Shown: in pieces, positions 7,648 through 15,152 of the stretch
Numbering within the stretch: position 1 is the first letter of the stretch
Layout of the letters: every line of letters starts with the position of its first letter
Origin: JBDTES01 sp039922435
GTDB lineage: Bacteria; Patescibacteriota; Saccharimonadia; Saccharimonadales; UBA4665
Assembly (NCBI GenBank): GCA_039922435.1
Contig: JBDTES010000021.1
Location: 1-30,946, forward strand
Direction of reading: 5' to 3'
Length of the DNA stretch: 30,946 bases
The notes under the pieces: model-generated
Databases searched by the model: none
Seen by the model: the letters and a program-made list of their open reading frames with translations, nothing else
What the model was told of the DNA's origin: nothing
Program-made: the position numbers and the translations under genes

Positions 7648-7995
7648 ATGTTAAAGTTAGACAACAATCTACTCGATGAACTGGGATTAGGTAGTCTACC
7701 TGATGACCAAAAGAAAGGTATGCTTCAGCATATCTATGAAACACTAGAGTTGCGGGTCGGTACTAATCTGGCTAATCAGATGACCGATAAGCAGCTACAG
7801 GAGTTTGAGCAATTTATCGACCAAGGTGGCGAAGAGAGTCAGTCTCAGGCGTTGCAATGGTTGGAAACAAACCTGCCCAACTATAAACAAGTGGTTAACG
7901 AAGTGTTTGAAGCTCTTAAGACCGAAATAAAGCAGACAGCACCACAAATAGTTGCTGCTAGCGCTGGTCAACAGCCAGATCAACCAGCTGCTTAA
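7648..7995 (+). CDS. DUF5663-like small helical protein, 115 aa
   Basis: The sequence reads as an all-helical protein: ELGLGSLPDDQKKGMLQHI at residues 11-29, a second helix with TDKQLQEFEQFID, then a conserved-looking WLETNLPNYKQVVNEVF segment, ending in an Ala/Gln/Pro-rich tail. The pattern (ELGL..LP, F..ID, WL...LP.Y) matches what I know of DUF5663, a family of unknown function seen in CPR bacteria; this match is from memory and needs a profile search. The start is supported by the extended -10 directly upstream. It stands alone between infB and the convergent fmt gene, with no clear terminator except the hairpin element at 8025-8056. Confidence 0.75.
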   Translation: MLKLDNNLLDELGLGSLPDDQKKGMLQHIYETLELRVGTNLANQMTDKQLQEFEQFIDQGGEESQSQALQWLETNLPNYKQVVNEVFEALKTEIKQTAPQIVAASAGQQPDQPAA

Positions 7996-8022
7996 CTTTT
8001 ACCTGAATTAACACTTTCTACG

Positions 8023-8066
8023 GGGGTGACGTATGTACGCCCGTATATACGTTACCAGGGGTAATA
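8023..8066. repeat. Hairpin element, copy B (paralog of 24998-25041)
   Basis: GGTGACGTAT (8025-8034) pairs with ATACGTTACC (8047-8056). After one mismatch a TAC/GTA stem closes on a GCCC tetraloop. The same architecture and most of the sequence recur at 25000-25031 upstream of rplU. Position three of the stem is T-A here and C-G there, a compensatory change. It lies between the convergent 115-aa gene and fmt. No U-run follows, so it does not look like a standard terminator. Confidence 0.6.
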
Positions 8067-8153
8067 ATCCGTAGTTTTGTTAAAGTTTTTTAGATAATCA
8101 ACAGCTAGAAGCCTGTTCAGATAGTTGTATATCGGGGTGATGTAAGACAAGCC

Positions 8154-9071
8154 TTACAAGCCTTTGCTGTAGCCGTTTAGGAAATCCTTGGCAGACATTT
8201 CAGGCTTACCAGCCGGCTTTAGCGCCTCTACGACTAGGACACCGGCGGCTGTTTGGATATATAATCCTTTATTTATGACCGAAATAGTACCAATTGGTAG
8301 CTTATCGCTTAATCCTTCTGGTTTTACTAGGCTGGACTTGGTTATAACTACTTCTTTACCGGCTACTATTGTGTGGCTCTTTGGCCATCCCTTAAAAGCC
8401 CTGATTTCACGCTCTAACTGCGAGGCTGGTTTAGTAAAGTCTAGTTGTCCATCTGATTTAGTTAGCTTGCGTGAGTAGCTTGACTCGCCTTGCTGTGGTA
8501 CGGCCTTTAGGTTACCGGCTAAGTACTCAGGTAAAATAATCTTTAATGTTTGGTTGCTTAGATCGATTAAGTCTTCGGTAAGTTCAGGGGTAGTGATATT
8601 GGCAGGTAAATCATAAGTAGCTTGAGCCAGCAACGGCCCTTCATCCATTTTCTGGACAATTAGCATTAGGCTGATGCCGGTTTGCTTTTGGCCACTTAAT
8701 ATCGAAAAAGTAATTGGATCGGCCCCACGTAGTTCTGGTAGTAGGCTAAAGTGGCTATTAATAATTCCCAAGGGGAATTCATCGATAACATCTTGTTTAA
8801 TGATGAATCCGTAGTCTATAACCACACCGAGTTGGCTATGAAATTTGTGAGTCGCCATGAACTCCGATAGCTCCGCCTTGCCGTTCGGGGTAAATGTTCT
8901 AAGACCCAGTCTCTTAGCGGTTACTAACACCGGGAAAGGCTCTTGGTGGTGGGGTGGTTGGGGCTTTGTTACGACGGCTTCTATATCTATCCAGCTGGCT
9001 AGTAATTCGAGCGATTCAGCCGCGACTGGCCCACTACCAAAGAAGACTATTGTTTCGGATATCTTTTTCAT
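8154..9071 (-). CDS. fmt: Methionyl-tRNA formyltransferase, 305 aa
   Basis: The protein transfers the formyl group from 10-formyl-tetrahydrofolate to Met-tRNA(fMet). Catalytic residues are N105 and H107 in INSHFSLLPELRG (104-116) and D143 in KMDEGP. The SLLP-x-x-RG-A-D-P-I block is the family signature. The C-terminal OB-like domain is present (FTKPASQLEREIRAFKGWP onward). The usual NVHASLLP appears as NSHFSLLP, a minor variation. The start codon lies inside the end of def, overlapping it by 38 nt, so translational coupling is likely. It closes a leftward priA-def-fmt cluster, a common arrangement in bacteria. Confidence 0.95.
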   Translation of the reverse strand: MKKISETIVFFGSGPVAAESLELLASWIDIEAVVTKPQPPHHQEPFPVLVTAKRLGLRTFTPNGKAELSEFMATHKFHSQLGVVIDYGFIIKQDVIDEFPLGIINSHFSLLPELRGADPITFSILSGQKQTGISLMLIVQKMDEGPLLAQATYDLPANITTPELTEDLIDLSNQTLKIILPEYLAGNLKAVPQQGESSYSRKLTKSDGQLDFTKPASQLEREIRAFKGWPKSHTIVAGKEVVITKSSLVKPEGLSDKLPIGTISVINKGLYIQTAAGVLVVEALKPAGKPEMSAKDFLNGYSKGL

Positions 9072-9603
9072 AGTCTAACTGTTGTAAATTTCCGCTTTCT
9101 TCTAGGTTGAAGAAGGCGTCCGGCTTATCTTTAATATGATCGATGAAGACAATACCGTTGGTGTGGTCAATCTCGTGCTGAAAAACTCGTGCTAGAAAGC
9201 CCTCAGCGGTCACTCGGACTTCTTTACCTTCTTGATTGAGTGCCTTGACGCGTACTTTACTGTGGCGGGGAACTTTACCATATATATCTTTTACGCTTAA
9301 GCAGCCTTCGAAGTCCTCGACTATTTCGCCCTCGAATTTAGTAATAACGGGATTAATGAATGCTTGAAAGGTTGTATTATCTTTGTTGTCGAAATCACTT
9401 CTTATGACAATTACGCGCAGTGGAGCGTCAATTTGGATAGCCGCCAGAGCTACGCCCACTTCATGTTGTCGGCTATTCTCCCAGTTAATTGTTTCAACTT
9501 GCATACTCTCGATCAGATCGCTGACTTTTTTGTCTATATAACCAACCTTCTGTGAACGCTGTCTTAAGTGTGAATTTGGTAGGCTGATAAGTTTTGAATC
9601 CAT
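9034..9603 (-). CDS. def: Peptide deformylase, 189 aa
   Basis: The enzyme removes the formyl group from the N-terminal Met of new proteins using a metal ion. All three motifs are present: GVALAAIQ (50-57, usually GxGxAAxQ, here with V51-A52-L53), EGCLS (99-103, metal ligand C101), and QHEIDH (142-147, ligands H143 and H147, catalytic E144). Motif 1 has an Ala where the second Gly of the consensus usually stands. The ATG at 9601-9603 is preceded by TATACT on the minus strand (plus 9613-9618) with 9 nt between, so the gene can be transcribed from its own promoter with almost no leader. It sits 30 nt after priA and overlaps fmt. Confidence 0.95.
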   Translation of the reverse strand: MDSKLISLPNSHLRQRSQKVGYIDKKVSDLIESMQVETINWENSRQHEVGVALAAIQIDAPLRVIVIRSDFDNKDNTTFQAFINPVITKFEGEIVEDFEGCLSVKDIYGKVPRHSKVRVKALNQEGKEVRVTAEGFLARVFQHEIDHTNGIVFIDHIKDKPDAFFNLEESGNLQQLDYEKDIRNNSLLW

Positions 9604-9612
9604 GCTTACAAT

Positions 9613-9618
9613 AGTATA
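9613..9618 (-). promoter_or_regulatory. -10 box of the def-fmt pair
   Basis: TATACT on the minus strand, 9 nt before the def ATG, in the short gap after priA. No SD. Confidence 0.5.
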
Positions 9619-9633
9619 ACTTTATCTTGTCAA

Positions 9634-11568
9634 TTATAAAAGATTAGCTGGATCTATGTCATAGTCCCAGTTGGCTGGTAGGCCAGCTATGATGCGCGTT
9701 AGTGTAGTCCGCTCAGTCGACTTTATCGTTAACTGCCAACTGTGTTTACCGGCTACTACGGCGCGAAAAGAGGGTGCTGGACCATCTATTGTTACGCGCG
9801 GATATTCAACTGATAGTTGCTCGGCCAGGCGCTTAGCTGTAGCTTCGGCGCTGTTGCTACTAGCTCGCTTACAGCTTAGTTTCAGTAGGTACGTAAATGG
9901 CGGGAAATGGTATGTTCTACGCTCATTTAGTTCATTGGTGTAAAATGCCTCCCAATCTTTAACAACGGCTGATTTAAGGGATAATCCGTCCGGTAAATAG
10001 GTCTGTACTACAACTTGACCAGCCGAGTGGCCTCTACCAACCCGGCCAATTACCTGAGATAGGAGTTGATAGGTGCGTTCCGAGGCGGTGTAGTCAGGAA
10101 TATACAGGCTAGTATCAGCATTGATAATTCCTACAACAGATAATTTTGGTAAATCTAATCCTTTAGCGATTGTTTGAGTGCCGATAATGATATCGATTTT
10201 CCCACTTTTAAGTGAGTTCATATTTTGCTCGAGTCGTTCAACTCCAATTGAGTCACCGTCGAATCTTTGAGTCTGGGCAGCTGGAAATAATCGCTCAACT
10301 TCGTCTACTACGGCTTTGGTGCCAGCACTTTTAAAGATTATATCCGGGCTTGCACAGACTGGGCATACGCTTGGCGGAGCTTGTCGGTAGCCACAGGTAT
10401 GGCAACGTAGCAAATGCAGATCTCCGTGATAGACCAGTGATATGTCGCAGCGCGGACAGAGTGGTTGCCAACCACAATTACTACACAGAACTACCTTGGC
10501 TGTTCCGCGGCGATTTAAGAACAACATAATCTGTTGCTTCTTATCTAGGGCTTCGGTAATGGCTTTTAAGAGTGGCTTACTAATGATTTGGCTTGAGCTA
10601 AAATTTGATCTATCTCTTAAGTCTATGATTTGAAAGTCGACTTCTGTACTTACTGCAGTCGAGGCTGGCGTTGTTAACCTAATGATCGGCCGATTTTTCT
10701 GCTCAGCAATGTAGTAATCCTCTACAGATGGGGTGGCCGAGCCCATAATAAAAGTTGCTTTATGCAGGTGGGCTAGCGTAGCGGCTACTCTGGAAGTTAC
10801 GTAGTGCGGTGATGATTCGTTTTTGTAAGCTGTATCGTGGGATTCATCGATGACGATTAACCCTACATTCTTGATGGGCATAAATAGGGCTGAGCGTGGC
10901 CCGATAATAACTAGAGGATGCGTAGAGGCTAGAATGTAGTACCAGATATTACGTCGATCGGCTACGGTTAACTGTGAGTGAAATACTATTGGCTCAACGG
11001 GGAAGTTATTTTTAAAATCATCAACTAACTGCGCGGTTAAGCCTATTTCTGGAGTTAGGATGATAGCCGACATGTTATTACTAATACATTTTTTAGTAAG
11101 TTCTATGTAAAGTCTAGTTTTGCCGGTACCGGTGGCGCCGTGCAGTATAAATAAGCCGCTGCCAGATATGCTCTTTAGGGCAGCTAATTGTTCGGTGGTG
11201 AGCGGCGGTAGTGGTTTGCTAGGCGCATTAGTAGTACTTGGGTCGGGCAATAATTTTGGACTGGAAGTGCTGCCAGGTAGGAATTGGCGGACGATAGTGC
11301 CAAGTGGTGCTGGGTAGTAATCTTTTAGCCACGCTAGTAGTTCTAGGCTCTGGGTTGGTAGGGGTGGCCAGTCATTTGAATAGCTTGAGATTGGCTTAAC
11401 TAGGAAGCTGGGCTTACTAACGGTCTTGATTATAATTCCTAGGACTTCGCGGCTTCTGAGCTCGACCTTAGCAATGCTGCCTATTGGTATTGCCTTGTCA
11501 GAGCTATAGGTTAGGGCGCTGTCACCGTGATATTTTATATCTCCCACCAATACTTCGTAGTAATTCAT
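9634..11568 (-). CDS. priA: Primosomal protein N', replication-restart helicase, 644 aa
   Basis: PriA is the 3'-5' helicase that reloads the replisome at stalled forks. Walker A is GATGTGKT (144-151). Walker B reads DESH (241-244), where E. coli-type PriA has DEEH. Helicase motif III is GSATPS (276-281). Eight cysteines for two zinc sites are at 362, 365, 371, 374, 389, 392, 402 and 405, embedded between the helicase lobes as expected. Motif V (GTQTIAKGLDLP) and motif VI (QVIGRVGRG) follow. The N-terminal DNA-binding domain is present but short, making the protein about 90 residues shorter than E. coli PriA. A TATAAT on the minus strand (plus 11577-11582) lies 8 nt before the ATG, so the transcript starts almost at the start codon. 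def and fmt follow. Confidence 0.95.
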   Translation of the reverse strand: MNYYEVLVGDIKYHGDSALTYSSDKAIPIGSIAKVELRSREVLGIIIKTVSKPSFLVKPISSYSNDWPPLPTQSLELLAWLKDYYPAPLGTIVRQFLPGSTSSPKLLPDPSTTNAPSKPLPPLTTEQLAALKSISGSGLFILHGATGTGKTRLYIELTKKCISNNMSAIILTPEIGLTAQLVDDFKNNFPVEPIVFHSQLTVADRRNIWYYILASTHPLVIIGPRSALFMPIKNVGLIVIDESHDTAYKNESSPHYVTSRVAATLAHLHKATFIMGSATPSVEDYYIAEQKNRPIIRLTTPASTAVSTEVDFQIIDLRDRSNFSSSQIISKPLLKAITEALDKKQQIMLFLNRRGTAKVVLCSNCGWQPLCPRCDISLVYHGDLHLLRCHTCGYRQAPPSVCPVCASPDIIFKSAGTKAVVDEVERLFPAAQTQRFDGDSIGVERLEQNMNSLKSGKIDIIIGTQTIAKGLDLPKLSVVGIINADTSLYIPDYTASERTYQLLSQVIGRVGRGHSAGQVVVQTYLPDGLSLKSAVVKDWEAFYTNELNERRTYHFPPFTYLLKLSCKRASSNSAEATAKRLAEQLSVEYPRVTIDGPAPSFRAVVAGKHSWQLTIKSTERTTLTRIIAGLPANWDYDIDPANLL

Positions 11569-11576
11569 AACCTAAG

Positions 11577-11582
11577 ATTATA
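11577..11582 (-). promoter_or_regulatory. -10 box of priA, near-leaderless
   Basis: Perfect TATAAT on the minus strand, 8 nt before the ATG; no SD. Confidence 0.6.
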
Positions 11583-11686
11583 GGTTTTGAGCCTTTCGGT
11601 AAAGGTCGCCTTGATTAGTGGCTCGAGGTAAGTTAGATTTTTAGACAAAACTAATTAATAAGGTTGAAATTGGTATAGTTGCTGAG

Positions 11687-11692
11687 TATACT
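11687..11692 (+). promoter_or_regulatory. -10 box of the winged-helix gene
   Basis: TGAGTATACT forms an extended -10, about 28 nt before the first possible ATG (11721). Confidence 0.45.
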
Positions 11693-11720
11693 AATAATCA
11701 CGTTGTTTGAATGACAATGG

Positions 11721-12014
11721 ATGTTTATGTTAGATGTATTTATTACCTCACGAGTTCGACGCAAGATAATCGTTATCTATGCTAAGTATCCCGACTTCAA
11801 GACTCATGTCCGTGGTCTGGCTAAGCTTATCAAAGAAGATGCCGGTAATATTCAGCGTGAACTTAAACGTCTTGAAAAAGCTGGGTTCTTGATATCGGAG
11901 AAGCAGGGCAATACTAAGATTTATCACACTAATAAGCAGTATATTATTTTTAAGGAATTACAAAGTATAGTTTTAAAGTCACAGCGGGCTGCTCAGAAAC
12001 GACGGCAGGCCTAA
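11721..12014 (+). CDS. Winged-helix DNA-binding protein (ArsR/MarR-like fold), 97 aa
   Basis: The whole protein is about one winged-helix domain. HVRGLAKLIKEDAGNIQREL (about residues 29-48) would be the helix-turn-helix, KRLEKAGFLIS the end of the recognition helix and start of the wing, and QGNTKIYHTN the wing hairpin. A basic tail rich in Q, R and K ends the protein. No metal- or ligand-binding domain is visible, so the signal it senses is unknown. Start could be ATG 11721 or 11727; neither has an SD. It is divergent from priA and precedes the rpsU operon, which has its own promoter. Sequences of this kind (MLDVFITSRVRRK start) are shared among CPR bacteria as far as I recall. Confidence 0.82.
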   Translation: MFMLDVFITSRVRRKIIVIYAKYPDFKTHVRGLAKLIKEDAGNIQRELKRLEKAGFLISEKQGNTKIYHTNKQYIIFKELQSIVLKSQRAAQKRRQA

Positions 12015-12037
12015 AACTTTTTAAGGCATGACAAGCC

Positions 12038-12066
12038 TTGATTATTACACGGTGTTACGCTATACT
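12038..12066 (+). promoter_or_regulatory. Promoter of the rpsU-yqeY-adk-map operon
   Basis: TTGATT (12038-12043), 17-nt spacer, TATACT (12061-12066). The rpsU ATG follows 10 nt later, so the leader is at most a few bases. This promoter explains why the longer in-frame start at 12038 should be rejected. Confidence 0.7.
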
Positions 12067-12076
12067 AGGTCTCGAT

Positions 12077-12295
12077 ATGATAGAAGTTACTAAAAAAGAT
12101 GGAAAAGAGTCAACCGAGAATTTAATTCGGCGCTTTAATCGTCGTGTCCAGCAAGCTGGTGTTATAAATATTGTCAAACAGGGCCAGTTTTTCGAGAAGC
12201 CAATAAGTAAACGTGATCGTCGTAAAAAAGCTATAATCCGGCAGCAACGTAAACTAGTTAAGCTGAAGCGAATTAAATTAGGTTTACAGCGCTAG
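12077..12295 (+). CDS. rpsU: 30S ribosomal protein S21, 72 aa
   Basis: The protein is small and very basic, with the S21 core ENLIRRFNRRVQQAGVINIVKQGQFFEKPISKRDRRKK near residues 14-51, followed by a Lys/Arg-rich helix. S21 sits on the 30S platform near the anti-SD end of 16S rRNA and helps mRNA binding. The start is placed at ATG 12077 (MIEVTKKDG) because the TTG at 12038 overlaps the -35 box. Ten nt separate the -10 from the start, and no SD is visible. It leads a tight set: 9 nt to yqeY, then adk and map. The pairing of rpsU with yqeY is common in bacteria. Confidence 0.93.
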   Translation: MIEVTKKDGKESTENLIRRFNRRVQQAGVINIVKQGQFFEKPISKRDRRKKAIIRQQRKLVKLKRIKLGLQR

Positions 12296-12304
12296 ACAAA
12301 CTAG

Positions 12305-12754
12305 ATGATATCCCAGCAACTCAACGCTGACTTTAAATCTGCTCTTCTGGCAGGTGATAAGTTACGAGTTAGTGTGGTTCGTAGTTTGAAAAGTGCTATT
12401 TTGTATGCCGAATTAGACAAGGGTAAACGCCAAGAAGGTCTGGCTGATAGTGATATATTGATGCTATTTGCTAAAGAGGCTAAGAAGCGTCAAGAGAGCG
12501 CCGATTTGTACATCCAGGGTGGTGATAAAGCTCGGGCCGATAAAGAACTCGCCGAAAAGGTTATCATCGAAATTTATTTACCAACCCAACTATCTGAGAC
12601 TGAGTTGGTGTCGATAGTTGACGAGGTTATTAAGAGTGAGGCTGCAACAGGCATGCAGGCGATGGGGAAGGTTATTAGCGCGGTTAAGGCTAAGGCAGGC
12701 CCAGCGGCTGATGGTAGCTTAATCGCCAAACTAGTTAAAGAGAGGCTTAATTAA
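12305..12754 (+). CDS. yqeY: GatB/YqeY domain protein, 149 aa
   Basis: The family resembles the C-terminal tRNA-binding domain of GatB of the tRNA-dependent amidotransferase. It is seen here in FKSALLAGDKLRVSVVRSLKSAI (11-33), the KEAKKRQESADLY block, YLPTQLSETEL and the conserved end MGKVISAVKAKAGPAADGSLIAKLVKERL. Its own function is poorly known, and tRNA binding is presumed. Full length for the family (about 150 aa). It lies 9 nt after rpsU, and its TAA stop is immediately followed by the ATG of adk, so the genes are translationally linked. Confidence 0.93.
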   Translation: MISQQLNADFKSALLAGDKLRVSVVRSLKSAILYAELDKGKRQEGLADSDILMLFAKEAKKRQESADLYIQGGDKARADKELAEKVIIEIYLPTQLSETELVSIVDEVIKSEAATGMQAMGKVISAVKAKAGPAADGSLIAKLVKERLN

Positions 12755-13294
12755 ATGATAGTTCTTATGGGTGTTGCTGGATCTGGCAAGAGTTCTCAGG
12801 GTAAAATGCTGGCCGATGATTATGGCTACGCCTGGATATCGACTGGTGAAGTCTTTCGGGTGCTTATTACTGGTAAGCGACGCCAAGAAATGCTTAGCGG
12901 CAAACTGTTGAGCGACAAAGAAGTAATAAAAGTTGTTGATACGGTGTTTAATCTGATTGATACCTCGCAGGAATTTGTAATTGACGGTTTCCCGCGGACT
13001 ATTCCGCAGGCTGACTGGTTGATAGGAAACACCAAGAGTGGTCAGCTCAAATTGTCGGCTATTATTCATTTAGAAGCGGACGAGAGCGTGGTACTAGAGC
13101 GTTTGGTGCAACGTGGCCGGCAAGATGATAATAGTAAGGCAATCGCGGAGCGTTTTAGGGAGTACCGAGAGTCTACGTTGCCGATTCTAGAGCATTTTGT
13201 ATCAGAAGGTGTGCCAGTGCATCGGATTAACGCCGACCAAACCACAGAAGAGGTCCATAAAGATATTATGAAAGTTTTGAATAGCAAGCGATGA
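12755..13294 (+). CDS. adk: Adenylate kinase, short-lid type, 179 aa
   Basis: The protein interconverts ATP + AMP and 2 ADP. The P-loop is GVAGSGKSSQGK (6-17), the AMP-binding region has STGEVFR (29-35), and the signature DGFPRT is at 77-82. The lid is short and lacks the four-cysteine zinc site, with arginines R120, R122, R133 and R138 available for phosphate contacts. The gene begins directly after yqeY and ends in a 4-nt overlap (ATGA) with map. Family members that phosphorylate UMP/CMP look similar, so nucleotide preference is not certain from sequence, but the map neighbour supports adk. Confidence 0.92.
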   Translation: MIVLMGVAGSGKSSQGKMLADDYGYAWISTGEVFRVLITGKRRQEMLSGKLLSDKEVIKVVDTVFNLIDTSQEFVIDGFPRTIPQADWLIGNTKSGQLKLSAIIHLEADESVVLERLVQRGRQDDNSKAIAERFREYRESTLPILEHFVSEGVPVHRINADQTTEEVHKDIMKVLNSKR

Positions 13295-14043
13295 TGACAA
13301 GTGTAAAAACAGCTACTGAAGCAGAGTCGATGCGTATTGGCGGTAAGATGTTGGCTACAATCTTGCAGCTTATTAAAAAAGAAGTTAAGGCCGGGATGAC
13401 TCCGAAGGATATGTCCGAGTTAGCCGGCAAGGAGCTAAAACGTTTAGGTGGTCAGCCAACGTTCAAGGGGTTTGAGGGCTACCCTGACATAATCTGTATT
13501 TCTACTAATAACGAAGTTCAACATAGTATACCTAGTAGTCGACCATTTGAAGATGGTGATATTGTGAATTTCGACTTTGGGGTAACTTATGGAGGTATGG
13601 TGACTGATGCTGGTTTGAGTCTTTGTGTCGGCGGTAAGCCGGATAAAGATGGGCGGCGCCTACTAGAGGGCACGGAGCGGGCTTTGTATGCTGGCCTGGA
13701 CGTGGTCAAAAATGGTTGCCGGGTAGGAGATATATCGGCTGCTATAGAGAAAGTACTGAAGTCGTACAACCTGGGTATTGTTCAGGAGCTAGTTGGGCAT
13801 GGAGTCGGTTATGATATGCACGAGGACCCAGAGGTCCCCAATTACGGTCCGGCTGGCCGGGGCCCCGTACTCAAATCGGGTATGACTATTGCGGTCGAGC
13901 CAATTACGACACTTGGGAGCCATCATATATTCGTAGCACACGATGGTTGGACGCTGCTTACAGCCGATGGTAGTCGATCAGCTCAGTTTGAACATTCCAT
14001 TATGGTGACTGATGACGGCTGCGAAATCTTGACGCAAGTCTAA
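13291..14043 (+). CDS. map: Methionine aminopeptidase type I, 250 aa
   Basis: The enzyme removes N-terminal Met after deformylation. The five metal ligands are all in place: D95 (NFDFG), D106 (TDAG), H170 (VGHGVG), E203 (AVEP) and E234 (FEHS). H78 in QHSIP matches the substrate-binding His of E. coli Map. No N-terminal zinc-binding extension is present, and length is normal. ATG 13291 overlaps the adk stop; ATG 13294 is an equally possible start. With fmt and def in the same window, the formyl-Met pathway is complete. Confidence 0.95.
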   Translation: MMTSVKTATEAESMRIGGKMLATILQLIKKEVKAGMTPKDMSELAGKELKRLGGQPTFKGFEGYPDIICISTNNEVQHSIPSSRPFEDGDIVNFDFGVTYGGMVTDAGLSLCVGGKPDKDGRRLLEGTERALYAGLDVVKNGCRVGDISAAIEKVLKSYNLGIVQELVGHGVGYDMHEDPEVPNYGPAGRGPVLKSGMTIAVEPITTLGSHHIFVAHDGWTLLTADGSRSAQFEHSIMVTDDGCEILTQV

Positions 14044-14053
14044 TCAAGGGTCT

Positions 14054-15052
14054 TTACCAGATAACTAATTTACTAGCTTCCTTTACGGTCTTGACCATCT
14101 CAGCGTGTACGGGCTCTACTGCGAATAGTGCAGCAAGTTTCATAGTAGTATCTAATACGCCAAAAGTATTAATGACTTCTGGGGTTAATTCTATCTCTTC
14201 ATATACTTCACCGTCTCGCTCAACGCCATCTTTGCGTAATCCTTTATCAAGTTTGCAGTTAAATGCTAATAATTTATTATAGTCCTCGGGTACATTTAGT
14301 AGATTGAGGCGTGATCCCCAGACATGAGTTGTTAATGTGCGAAACTTTCCGTTAGGACCGTAATAACTCCCGTATGCGTTGAATCTGTTGAGTGTATACA
14401 TCCCAGTTTCGGGATTAAAGTTGTAGAGGCTATAGTCTGAATTGTTAATCGGTTTTATTAGACGTTGCATAGCGAGCTCATCGGATCGACTGTATTTGGC
14501 TAGTGAAGTCTTAATTTTTAAGAATGAGGGGTCTTGAGTGTCCGAGGACGCAGGTGTGAGTAATAGTTCAATTTCTGCATCTGCCGATGTATTCTTATCG
14601 CGGATAATATGCTCACCTATGACAAAAACTGGAACCCCACCTCGACCACGCCAGGTTGTTGGCTTTCTCTCGGTGTAGCCGTTTCCATAAGTTAAATCTG
14701 GCTTGGGTTGCTTAACCCACCAGACAGTGGCCTCAGTTAACCGTAATACTGTGAGCTCTTTTGACCTGAAGCCTTTGTGGCCGTTTGCCAGTGGTAACTT
14801 ACGGGTGAATTCAAATACGCTCGTAGTTATCTCATCATTAGTATGGGTCTCTGCCTCAAGCATTTGGTATTCATCAACAATTGTTGGCTCGTTTTCATCC
14901 TTGATTGTTATAGCGGTGTTACCTAGAGACTTGAGAAGTTCTACAGCAGACTGTACTCCTTTAATTGCTTCGATGCGAGCCTGATCTAGACCTATTGAGC
15001 CATAAGGTGAGGAACTTTGATCTGTTGAACCTTTTGGTTTTGGTTCGGGCAT
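14054..15052 (-). CDS. Orphan protein of unknown function, 332 aa
   Basis: I recognise no family. The first ~20 residues are polar and disordered-looking (MPEPKPKGSTDQSSSPYG), then a helical stretch (ARIEAIKGVQSAVELLKSLG). A long beta-rich middle follows (EITTSVFEFTRKLPL, TVLRLTEATVWWVKQPK), then a Gly/Tyr/Asn-rich segment (YNFNPETGMYTLNRFNAYGSYYGPNGKFR) and an amphipathic C-terminal helix ending SKLVIW. No signal peptide or membrane segment. The start codon is 7 nt after a TAATAT -10 on the minus strand, so it is probably leaderless. The -10 lies inside an imperfect palindrome (15053-15080), a likely operator. It is convergent with map and divergent from ftsA. It shows no similarity to the other orphan genes in the window that I can see. 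Confidence 0.75.
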   Translation of the reverse strand: MPEPKPKGSTDQSSSPYGSIGLDQARIEAIKGVQSAVELLKSLGNTAITIKDENEPTIVDEYQMLEAETHTNDEITTSVFEFTRKLPLANGHKGFRSKELTVLRLTEATVWWVKQPKPDLTYGNGYTERKPTTWRGRGGVPVFVIGEHIIRDKNTSADAEIELLLTPASSDTQDPSFLKIKTSLAKYSRSDELAMQRLIKPINNSDYSLYNFNPETGMYTLNRFNAYGSYYGPNGKFRTLTTHVWGSRLNLLNVPEDYNKLLAFNCKLDKGLRKDGVERDGEVYEEIELTPEVINTFGVLDTTMKLAALFAVEPVHAEMVKTVKEASKLVIW

Positions 15053-15080
15053 AATTCACATATTAGCATATAAGTGAATT
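15053..15080. promoter_or_regulatory. Palindromic operator candidate between orphan gene and ftsA
   Basis: AATTCAC (15053-15059) and GTGAATT (15074-15080) are perfect inverted repeats, and the inner ATAT/ATAT extends the symmetry. The minus-strand -10 (TAATAT, plus 15060-15065) of the orphan gene lies between the arms, so a protein bound here would block that promoter. Confidence 0.5.
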
Positions 15081-15116
15081 TTAAGCAATAGCATTATAAA
15101 GAAGTACCTATTAGGG

Positions 15117-15146
15117 TTGCGTAAGCTAAAGCACAGGCGGTATACT
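15117..15146 (+). promoter_or_regulatory. Promoter of ftsA, leaderless
   Basis: TTGCGT (15117-15122), 18-nt spacer, TATACT (15141-15146), then only 6 nt to the ATG at 15153. The position of the -10 rules out the upstream in-frame TTG at 15117 as the real start. Confidence 0.65.
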
Positions 15147-15152
15147 ACAGGT

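Noticed and set aside
12022..12039. AAGGC/GCCTT hairpin as a terminator after the winged-helix gene
   Set aside because: Only 5 bp and no U-run on either strand; it also overlaps the -35 box of the rpsU promoter.
15117..15152. Longer N-terminus of FtsA from the TTG at 15117
   Set aside because: The TTG is part of the -35 box and the frame crosses the -10; starting at 15153 gives the normal FtsA N-terminus.
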